Made by a program: the position numbers and the translations under genes. From Phaeodactylibacter xiamenensis (GTDB lineage: Bacteria; Bacteroidota; Bacteroidia; Chitinophagales; Saprospiraceae), in NCBI RefSeq assembly GCF_000759025.1, contig NZ_JPOS01000078.1:1-60674 (forward strand): DNA of 60,674 nucleotides, read 5' to 3'. The notes under the pieces were generated by a model, which was given only the letters and a program-made list of their open reading frames with translations, searched no databases and was not told where the DNA came from. The stretch's first letter is position 1. Each line of letters begins with the position of its first letter. Shown piece by piece: positions 54,676 to 60,674 of the stretch.

Positions 54676-55450
54676 ACTGAAGCCGCTGATCTGACTGCTC
54701 ACACTGATCTTGCAACCCTGCTGCCGCCCCACAAACATGCCCCGCTATTATGCCCCCGCTCGAAATCCGTGAAAATCCGCGCAATCCGTCTAATCCGTGT
54801 TCTCCCTCACGCCGCGCACGACAATAGTACACTGAAGCCGCTGATCTGACTGATCACACTGATCTTGCAACCCAGTGCCGCCCCACAAACATGCCCCGCT
54901 ATTATGCCCCCGCTCGAAATCCGTGAAAATCCGCGCAATCCGTCTAATCCGTGTTCCCCCTCACGCCGCGCACGACAATAGTACACTGAAGCCGCTGATC
55001 TGACTGATCACACTGATCTTGCAACCCAGTGCCGCCCCACAAACATGCCCCGCTCTTATGCCCCCGCTCGAAATCCGCGAAAATCCGCGCAATCCGTCTA
55101 ATCCGTGTTCTCCCTCACGCCGCGCACGGCAATAGTAAACTGAAGCCGCTGATCTGACTGAAACCACTGATCTCTGCAACCCAGTGCCGCCCCACAAACA
55201 TGCCCCGCTCTTATGCCCCTGCTCGAAATCCGCGAAAATCCGCGAAATCAGTCTAATCTGTGTTCCCCCTCACGCCGCGCACGGCAATAGTACACTGAAA
55301 CCACTAATCTTTGCAACCCAGTGCCGCCCCACAAACATGCCCCGCTCTTATGCCCCTGCTCGAAATCCGTGCAAATCTGCGCAATCAGTCTAATCCGTGT
55401 TCTCCCTCACGCCGCGCACGGCAATAGTAAACTGAAGCCGCTGATCTTTT
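54676..55450. repeat. Tandem array of ~154-bp intergenic units with 9-bp subrepeats
   Basis: Units start with ACTGAAGCC or ACTGAAACC at 54676, 54831, 54985, 55139, 55294 (shorter, 137 bp) and a partial unit at 55431; spacing is 154-155 bp. Each unit has two opposing tracts with a 9-bp period. One reads ATCCGCGCA-ATCCGTCTA on the plus strand; the other, on the minus strand, reads ATCAGTGTG-ATCAGTCAG. The core also contains CCCCACAAACATGCCCCGCT and CCTCACGCCGCGCAC. There is no gene; the short frames in it are not credible. The array fills the gap between the TonB receptor gene and coaD. Nothing else is seen in 54665-55573 apart from the coaD promoter. Confidence 0.9.
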
Positions 55451-55530
55451 CCACCAAGGCTTGCCTCGCTGAAGCGCCCCTGAAAAATCACCTAAACCCT
55501 ATTCCCAATACCCAGTCTGCCCGATTTTTA

Positions 55531-55538
55531 TATTTTTG
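55531..55538 (+). promoter_or_regulatory. Possible -7 box of the coaD promoter
   Basis: TATTTTTG matches TAnnTTTG and lies 35 bp before the ATG at 55574. No exact TTG box was found upstream. Confidence 0.4.
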
Positions 55539-55573
55539 TACTCAATTCCCGAAAAGCCACCAAGCTCAACTAC

Positions 55574-56047
55574 ATGTCTAACATCGCCATTTTTCCAGGT
55601 TCCTTCGACCCCATCACCATTGGTCATGTCGACCTGATCAAGCGCGCTCTGCCGCTTTACGATAAAATCATTGTTGCTATCGGCGTCAACAGCCAGAAGA
55701 AGTACCTTTTTTCCCTTGAGGAAAGGTTGGAGTGGCTCCGGGAGGTCTTCGCAGATGAGCCCAAGGTGGAAGTCGGGCATTTCTCCGGCCTCACGGCACA
55801 CTATGCCCGTCAGATTGGTGCGCGATACCTGCTGCGCGGCTTGCGGAATGCCTCTGACTTTGATTATGAAAAGACGATTTCCCAACTGAATAACATCGTT
55901 GGGGAGGGGATAGAAACTATTTTTCTGATTAGTCAGCCGGCCTACTCCCACATTAGCTCCACAATCGTAAGGGAAATCATTATTGGCGGGGGAGATGCAA
56001 CGCCCTTTGTGCCCGAGGCCCTGCGGGAGCGCTTTAAGTCTACTTAA
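55574..56047 (+). CDS. coaD: Phosphopantetheine adenylyltransferase
   Basis: 157 codons, normal length for CoaD. The nucleotidyltransferase motif is ITIGH (T/HxGH) after FPGSFDP, and the second motif is SHISSTIVRE (ISSTxxR). The core RGLRNASDFDYE is also characteristic. It transfers AMP from ATP to 4'-phosphopantetheine, the penultimate step of coenzyme A synthesis, in the cytoplasm. Its last 8 bp overlap the convergent protease-like gene. Confidence 0.97.
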   Translation: MSNIAIFPGSFDPITIGHVDLIKRALPLYDKIIVAIGVNSQKKYLFSLEERLEWLREVFADEPKVEVGHFSGLTAHYARQIGARYLLRGLRNASDFDYEKTISQLNNIVGEGIETIFLISQPAYSHISSTIVREIIIGGGDATPFVPEALRERFKST

Positions 56048-56459
56048 GCTCTTTACGGGCGATGAGCGGGGTTTTGGGATTGACAATCATTTTCTCCTCG
56101 CGGGGTAAAAGCACTACATCCATATCCTCCAGAGGGATTTGGCCCAATAGGGGCTCATTGTCCCCAGGCAGCAAGACTGCTCTGGTGGTTGTAGCCCGGT
56201 TTTCAAATTGGATGTCAATGGGGCCTACGATTGGATACTTTTCCTGTTGTCCATTCGCCAATTCGAAGACTTGTTCATCAATAATCGGTAAGCCAAGCTG
56301 TTCTTTGATGGTTTCATTAATAGCGAGGTTATACGCGCCGCTATCTACCAGAATGCTAAGCTCAAGGCTTCTAATGGCCGCTTTATCCATCGCTTTGGCA
56401 TCAGCCAGAACGACATCCCGGGTATTAATGAGCCTTATTGTTGCATAAATTTTTCCCAT
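56040..56459 (-). CDS. Clan AA (retropepsin-like) aspartic protease-like protein
   Basis: 139 codons without a signal peptide. The catalytic motif is VDSGAYNLAINE (D-S-G-A), about residues 38-49, followed by LGLPIIDEQVFELANGQ and LLGQIPLEDMDVVLLP. These match small bacterial single-domain clan AA aspartyl proteases, which act as dimers. Its substrate is unknown. The stop lies within the end of coaD on the other strand. Confidence 0.82.
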   Translation of the reverse strand: MGKIYATIRLINTRDVVLADAKAMDKAAIRSLELSILVDSGAYNLAINETIKEQLGLPIIDEQVFELANGQQEKYPIVGPIDIQFENRATTTRAVLLPGDNEPLLGQIPLEDMDVVLLPREEKMIVNPKTPLIARKELK

Positions 56460-56489
56460 GCTACAAATTACAAAACACTGCCATCATAA

Positions 56490-57242
56490 TCAATCCTCCC
56501 CGTCCACGTGCACGACCTGATCTTCTTCCAGCAGCGGCATAAGCTTGTAACGGAGGTAGAGCTGAGTGGTTGCCAGCACATCCTTCTCGCAGTAAAAGGA
56601 AATACGCCGCAGGTCCTTGTCTTCCCAGTATACCCGGCCTACCTGCGAGCCATCGATGTCATCTTTGGGCGATGGGAAGCCCAGCACAGCTGCCAGCAAC
56701 TTCAGGGAGGTGAAGTTCTTACGGTCGCCGAAAGACCACATGTCCATCGTGTCGATGATGTGCTTGGTTTCCCAGGGTTTCTTGCCCGATAAGTCAAACG
56801 GAGCAGGCAGGGGCAAGCGGTTGATGATGAGGCGGCGGCAGATGTAGGGGATGTCAAACTCCTTTGCATTGTGCCCGCAGAAACCGAATTTATTGGAGTC
56901 GTTGTAGTACTTGAAGACCATCTGTGAGAAGCCCTGCAGGAGCTCGGCTTCATTTTCACTGGCAAAGGACTTGAGCCGGATTTTGAGTTTTTTTTCTGCT
57001 TTATCCCGGTGTACCACACCAACGGAGATACAAACGATTTTTCCGAACTCTGCAAAGATGCCAGCCTTTTCTGTATAAGATTCTGCTACCTCTTCTTCAG
57101 TTAGTGGTTCGGTCCGGCCACGCGCCAGCTGATTGGCTTTGATGGTCCAGAGTGCTTTGAGGTCGTCATTGAGCCCATCGAAATTAGGCTTTCCTGAAAC
57201 GGTTTCGATATCCAGGAACAGAATGTTGGCTATATCAGGCAT
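56490..57242 (-). CDS. PolB-type 3'-5' exonuclease (DEDDy superfamily, DNA_pol_B_exo2)
   Basis: 250 codons from the ATG at 57242; an in-frame start at 57287 adds a doubtful leader. The DEDDy motifs are LFLDIETV (D-x-E), FCGHNAKEFDIP (D) and FYCEKDVLAT (Y-xxx-D). This is the single-domain exonuclease family related to the proofreading domain of DNA polymerase B. It would degrade RNA or DNA from the 3' end in repair or RNA turnover. A possible promoter lies at 57268-57261. Confidence 0.85.
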   Translation of the reverse strand: MPDIANILFLDIETVSGKPNFDGLNDDLKALWTIKANQLARGRTEPLTEEEVAESYTEKAGIFAEFGKIVCISVGVVHRDKAEKKLKIRLKSFASENEAELLQGFSQMVFKYYNDSNKFGFCGHNAKEFDIPYICRRLIINRLPLPAPFDLSGKKPWETKHIIDTMDMWSFGDRKNFTSLKLLAAVLGFPSPKDDIDGSQVGRVYWEDKDLRRISFYCEKDVLATTQLYLRYKLMPLLEEDQVVHVDGED

Positions 57243-57260
57243 AGAAGATGCGATTTTTGA

Positions 57261-57268
57261 CAAAAATA
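57261..57268 (-). promoter_or_regulatory. Possible -7 box for the exonuclease gene
   Basis: The minus strand reads TATTTTTG, a match to TAnnTTTG, 18 bp upstream of the ATG at 57242. The nearest upstream TTG (57287-57285) is 16 bp away, shorter than usual. Confidence 0.35.
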
Positions 57269-57453
57269 AAATAAATACAGCTACCAAATCCTATCGGGAG
57301 CGATATGGGGGCGTAAGTGTTTGGCGATTTGTAATAAAATTTCGATTTTAACGCCCGCTTCTGAATAAATATTCAGCAGCGTATTGTCTACAAAATTATG
57401 ATACAAGGTGGAGTGGCCCAAAAGTGGGCGCCTGGCCTTTAAAACCAAAACTT

Positions 57454-58521
57454 ATGCTTCGTTCAAAAATTGGGGGCATTGGTTCCTACGTGCCCGATAA
57501 AGTGGTAACCAATGACGATTTAACCAGAGTCATGGATACCAGTGATGAGTGGATTCAGGAGCGGACCGGCATTAAAGAGCGCCGGTATGGCACCAAACAC
57601 GAAGAGACTACGACCACCATGGGGGCCCGCGCCGCTGAGATTGCCATCGAACGTGCCGGGATCAGTAAGGAAGATATAGATTTTATCATTTTCGCCACCC
57701 TCAGCCCGGACTACTATTTCCCTGGCTGTGGTGTTTTGCTGCAGCGCGAGTTGGGTATAACTAATACCGAGATTGGCGCGCTGGACATCCGGAATCAGTG
57801 CAGTGGGTTTGTGTATGGGCTGTCTGTAGCAGACCAGTTTGTGAAGACCGGCATGTACAAAAACGTACTGCTGGTAGGCGCAGAAATGCACTCTATGGGC
57901 CTGGATTTTAGCACAGAGGGCCGTGGTGTGACTGTCATTTTTGGCGATGGTGCCGGTGCGGTTGTGCTACAGCCCACTGAAGAAGAAGGTCAGGGCGTGC
58001 TCCAAACCTGCCTGCACTCGGATGGTACCTATGCAGAAAAACTGGCCTTTATCAACCCCGGCTCCCACGGTGGCTACCATAAAAAATATACCGGTGAGGA
58101 AGTCGATTATGGCTATTCGGATGCTGAATTTGGCGAGATTTTCCTGAATCAGCACATGCTCGACAACGATCAGATCTACCCGAATATGGAAGGGCAGTTC
58201 GTATTCAAAATGGCCGTGCAGAAATTCCCTCAGGTCATCATGGAGGCCCTGGAGAAAGCGGGCCTGAAGAAAGAAGACATCAATATGCTCGTGCCTCATC
58301 AGGCCAATCTGCGCATTAGCCAGTTCGTGCAAAAGCGCCTGGGGCTTAAGGATGAGCAGGTTTGGAATAACATTCAAAAATATGGCAACACCACTGCGGC
58401 ATCTGTGCCCATCGCGCTTTGCGAAGCCTGGGAGTCCGGCGCAGTCAGGGATGGTGACCTGGTGTGCCTGGCTGCTTTTGGCAGTGGTTTCACCTGGGGC
58501 GCAGCTCTGATCAGATGGTAA
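57454..58521 (+). CDS. 3-oxoacyl-ACP synthase III family protein (FabH-type)
   Basis: 355 codons from the ATG at 57454. The thiolase fold is complete: catalytic Cys116 in DIRNQCSGFVYGL, His in LVPHQANLRIS and Asn in QKYGNTTAASVP. It is longer than E. coli FabH (317 residues), with an insertion around GSHGGYHKKYTGEEVDYGYSDAEFGE. Such paralogs are common in Bacteroidota beside the housekeeping FabH. It may start acyl chains from a branched or non-standard acyl-CoA. It is monocistronic. Confidence 0.88.
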   Translation: MLRSKIGGIGSYVPDKVVTNDDLTRVMDTSDEWIQERTGIKERRYGTKHEETTTTMGARAAEIAIERAGISKEDIDFIIFATLSPDYYFPGCGVLLQRELGITNTEIGALDIRNQCSGFVYGLSVADQFVKTGMYKNVLLVGAEMHSMGLDFSTEGRGVTVIFGDGAGAVVLQPTEEEGQGVLQTCLHSDGTYAEKLAFINPGSHGGYHKKYTGEEVDYGYSDAEFGEIFLNQHMLDNDQIYPNMEGQFVFKMAVQKFPQVIMEALEKAGLKKEDINMLVPHQANLRISQFVQKRLGLKDEQVWNNIQKYGNTTAASVPIALCEAWESGAVRDGDLVCLAAFGSGFTWGAALIRW

Positions 58522-58660
58522 GCTGAACCAAAGCGACAGGAATGCTAAACAGGAGGTTTCCTATCTGTTTCTGGGCATTCCCTGCCAAATTTTGTATGTT
58601 AGCTGTTCATCTTCTATTCACGGAAGTTGTATTAACTTTTTCATAGCACATTAATTTTGG

Positions 58661-58690
58661 TCCCCGTTCATTGCAGCGGGGATTTTTTTT
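58661..58690 (+). terminator. Intrinsic terminator
   Basis: TCCCCG pairs with CGGGGA around TTCATTGCAG, followed by eight T. It lies 140 bp after the FabH-type gene and before the DUF6794 gene, so it probably ends the former. Confidence 0.75.
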
Positions 58691-58799
58691 GCCTGACAGA
58701 CTTTAACGGATGGCTGCCTGGTGCAGGGTTATGTGGATTCGCTGGCCGGAAAAGACAATACGGTAAGCCCGAAAACAGTTTTATCTACGAAATCAACCA

Positions 58800-59360
58800 A
58801 TGAGGAAAATGAAGGAAAAGGTGTTATTTTTTTGTTTGGGCTTTTTACTGGCCGGCGCATCTGTACTGCATGCACAGGAGGAACCGGTGGCTACGGAAGC
58901 TGAGTATGACAAAGCTTATGAGCGGCGCATTAAGCAGGAATACCTGTATGGGGTATACATCCCCAAGGACCTGAGCGACGCTATTGTTCAACTGAATAAA
59001 CTTGCAGACCGGGAGTCGCTCCAGAAGTTTCGTATGGCGGAGGAGGAGGAAGCCGTTCGCAAGTTACACTTTAGCCTCGGGCGGTGGATTATTCATAACT
59101 GGGGCTTTTACGGGGGGTCTCGTCTTTCGGTGGCCCTCAAAGACATGGGCGTGCACCATCCTGATGACATGGCGCGGCTCATCATCCGGTCCATGCACCG
59201 AAGCTTGAATAAAAAACCAATAGAAGTAAAAGAACAGGTTATTGCGCTGCAGGAAGCCCGGGAAGCAGAACGGAAAAAGCGAATGGAATCTGCAGAAATC
59301 CTCTACGAAGGAAAACGGCAGTTGAACCGGGATTCAGTGGAGCTTCGTAAACAACGATAG
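58800..59360 (+). CDS. Exported DUF6794 domain protein
   Basis: 186 codons with a signal peptide (1-25, ending SVLHAQ; the n-region MRKMKEK favours this start). The domain includes LYGVYIPKDLSDAIVQLNKL, LGRWIIHNWGFYGGSRLSV and MGVHHPDDMARLIIR, as I recall for DUF6794. The C-terminus is a charged helix (EAREAERKKRMESAEI). The function is unknown. It faces the symporter-hydrolase gene, with 9 bp between their ends. Confidence 0.78.
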   Translation: MRKMKEKVLFFCLGFLLAGASVLHAQEEPVATEAEYDKAYERRIKQEYLYGVYIPKDLSDAIVQLNKLADRESLQKFRMAEEEEAVRKLHFSLGRWIIHNWGFYGGSRLSVALKDMGVHHPDDMARLIIRSMHRSLNKKPIEVKEQVIALQEAREAERKKRMESAEILYEGKRQLNRDSVELRKQR

Positions 59361-59369
59361 TCTTAGCCC

Positions 59370-60674
59370 TTATTTGAGAAAGGCCCGGATGTGCGCCACT
59401 ACCTCATCGGCACATTCCCATTGAATGAAGTGCCCGCACTTAGACACAAAGAAAAGCCTGGCGTTAGGGAGTTGGGCTGCTCCCTCCCGGGCTACCTTCT
59501 CTGTGGTCAGGCCAGGGTTGATCATTTTGTTGGGGATAAGGGCATCCTCTTTTCCGTACAAGACTAAGGTGGGGAGTTGCAAGTCCGGGAGGCGGTCGAA
59601 AACCGGGTGGTCAAGCATGCCGAGGACGCATCTGGGGATCATGTTGCAGTACTGTACGTAAGCTTCCGTATCTGCTCTTAATGCCATGCGTTCATCGATC
59701 ATGAACTGCGCATCAGCAGGGAACTGATGGAAATTGGCGTGGAAGTTGCGCTCAATCTGATGGACAGGCGTAGCGCGCAATAACGCTGGTTTGTAAAAGG
59801 TCCGCAACCACTCCCGTGCAGCCGAGTTGAAACGCTCAAACCCGGCCGGGGCCAGCAGGATGAGCTTTGCAAAATGTTCCTGTGCCTGGAGTGCCGTAAA
59901 AATACTGGTCTGCCCGCCCATGGAATGACCGATGAGGACCGGCTGCCGGAGCTTCAGCGCCTCCTTAAATTGTAAAAGGGTTTCGGCAAAAAATGGAATA
60001 TCAAAAGAATAGTCGCCTTTGTCAGACAGCCCGTACCCCGGCAAATCCAGCGCAACGCACCGATAATCGGACGACAGCTGTGGAATGACCTTGTCCCAGG
60101 CCTTCAGGTTACTGCCCAGCCCATGCACCATCAGCAGTGTGGTACGCCCTTTGCCACGGTCCGTGTAATGAACCTTTGTGCCATTGGGCAAATCTATAAA
60201 GCGGTGCCATTCTGAAGCTTGTGCCAAAGCCATTGCTGATGAGGTTGCTGATGAATCAGGGGGAGGCGAAGCTACACTTTGTTGCGGACTTTTCGGGCGT
60301 GCTGCTGCTTTTTTACCTTCCTTTGGCCGCAGCCAGAGGTACACTAATCCGCCAACAAGCAGTGAAGCCAGTATAGCAAAGGTCACGGCTACGGCCGGAT
60401 TGCGGACCTCGGCCTGCATATACCAGCCAATGCGCCCGTAGTAGACGCCAAAGTGGACCAGAACCGCAGTCAGGCTTGCCGCTATCGGTGCCTGACGGGG
60501 GACTTCCTTCAGGAAAATGCCCATCAATACAGGTACAAAGGCTGCAGAGAAATAAGCATAGACTCCATTCTGAGCAAAAATGCCCACGCTCAGGCTGGGA
60601 TGAATCAGCTGCTCGTAGGAAAGAGCTATGGAAATGACTGCGAGTATGACAATAACTATTTTATTAATAGCAAC
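59370..60674 (-). CDS. Sodium:solute symporter fused to an alpha/beta hydrolase (partial, runs off the right edge)
   Basis: The frame is open from the right edge to the stop at 59370; a GTG at 60587 is only an internal codon. The first 110 visible residues are the last transmembrane segments of a pantothenate/proline-type symporter (SVGIFAQNGVYAYFSAAFVPVLMGIF, VHFGVYYGRIGWYM). A Pro/Ser/Ala-rich linker of about 30 residues follows. Then comes a full alpha/beta hydrolase: MVHGLGSNLKAWD, nucleophile in IGHSMGGQ, Asp in YGKEDALIP, His in CGHFIQW. The fusion suggests that the hydrolase acts on the transported solute at the inner membrane. The solute is unknown. Confidence 0.85.
   Translation of the reverse strand, partial: VAINKIVIVILAVISIALSYEQLIHPSLSVGIFAQNGVYAYFSAAFVPVLMGIFLKEVPRQAPIAASLTAVLVHFGVYYGRIGWYMQAEVRNPAVAVTFAILASLLVGGLVYLWLRPKEGKKAAARPKSPQQSVASPPPDSSATSSAMALAQASEWHRFIDLPNGTKVHYTDRGKGRTTLLMVHGLGSNLKAWDKVIPQLSSDYRCVALDLPGYGLSDKGDYSFDIPFFAETLLQFKEALKLRQPVLIGHSMGGQTSIFTALQAQEHFAKLILLAPAGFERFNSAAREWLRTFYKPALLRATPVHQIERNFHANFHQFPADAQFMIDERMALRADTEAYVQYCNMIPRCVLGMLDHPVFDRLPDLQLPTLVLYGKEDALIPNKMINPGLTTEKVAREGAAQLPNARLFFVSKCGHFIQWECADEVVAHIRAFLK

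Noticed and set aside
54676-55450. CRISPR array
   Set aside because: Units are contiguous 154-bp repeats without unique spacers, and there are no cas genes in the window.
54721-55572. Short frames in the tandem array (for example MPPHKHAPLLCPCS on the plus strand)
   Set aside because: They recur only because the DNA repeats; no start signals or protein-like composition.

Overview
The window reads as chromosomal DNA of a Bacteroidota member, most likely of the Saprospiria (Lewinella/Phaeodactylibacter-like). The basis is several secreted proteins with type IX secretion (T9SS) C-terminal sorting domains, a hybrid two-component system of the Reg_prop/Y_Y_Y type, a TonB-dependent receptor with a carboxypeptidase-like N-terminal domain, Bacteroidota-type promoters (TTG-N19-21-TAnnTTTG), and lipoproteins with short lipoboxes. 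No rRNA, intact tRNA, CRISPR array or complete insertion sequence was seen. The species is an inference; no marker gene settles it.

Layout. 1-8601 (minus) is one giant modular surface protein that runs off the left edge; it is interrupted by an in-frame TAG and a single-base frameshift in its LamG domain. 8875-12917 (minus) is a hybrid sensor/regulator broken into three reading frames. 13340-24704 holds secreted or surface proteins: an M43 metalloprotease, a dockerin-cohesin protein, a subtilase lipoprotein, an OmpA-family protein with thrombospondin type 3 repeats, and a T9SS cargo protein, plus one helical protein of unknown function. 24972-28940 pairs a PhoX-type phosphatase with an imelysin-like/di-haem peroxidase. 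29078-31620 has a membrane glycosyltransferase convergent with a PmoA-like (DUF6807) protein.

32086-35748 is the most striking block: a small Cys-motif exported protein, a Cys-rich outer-membrane-like protein, a DUF4625 lipoprotein, an MbnP-family lipoprotein and its MbnH-type di-haem partner. It looks like a copper-handling operon. 35999-39113 (minus) encodes an M14 carboxypeptidase lipoprotein, a DinB-like exported protein and a D-amino-acid oxidase. 39221-45019 has T9SS-tagged proteins, including an orphan half sorting domain, a thioesterase/flavoprotein pair, a secreted hydrolase and an Rpn-type nuclease. 45135-48432 has a fatty acid desaturase, a small membrane protein, a secreted protein whose signal peptide carries a palindromic insert, a 39-residue microprotein and an L-type lectin protein.

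48453-52190 (minus) is a glycosyltransferase operon (one gene split by TAA-ATG) followed by a DAO-family flavoprotein. 52316-54664 is a TonB-dependent receptor, followed by an 0.8-kb tandem array of ~154-bp units. 55574-60674 contains coaD, an aspartic-protease-like protein, a PolB-type exonuclease, a FabH-type synthase, a DUF6794 protein and a sodium:solute symporter fused to an alpha/beta hydrolase that leaves the right edge.

Three in-frame stops and two frameshifts break otherwise continuous minus-strand genes. They could be real gene decay or switching, or sequence errors; the sequence alone cannot tell.
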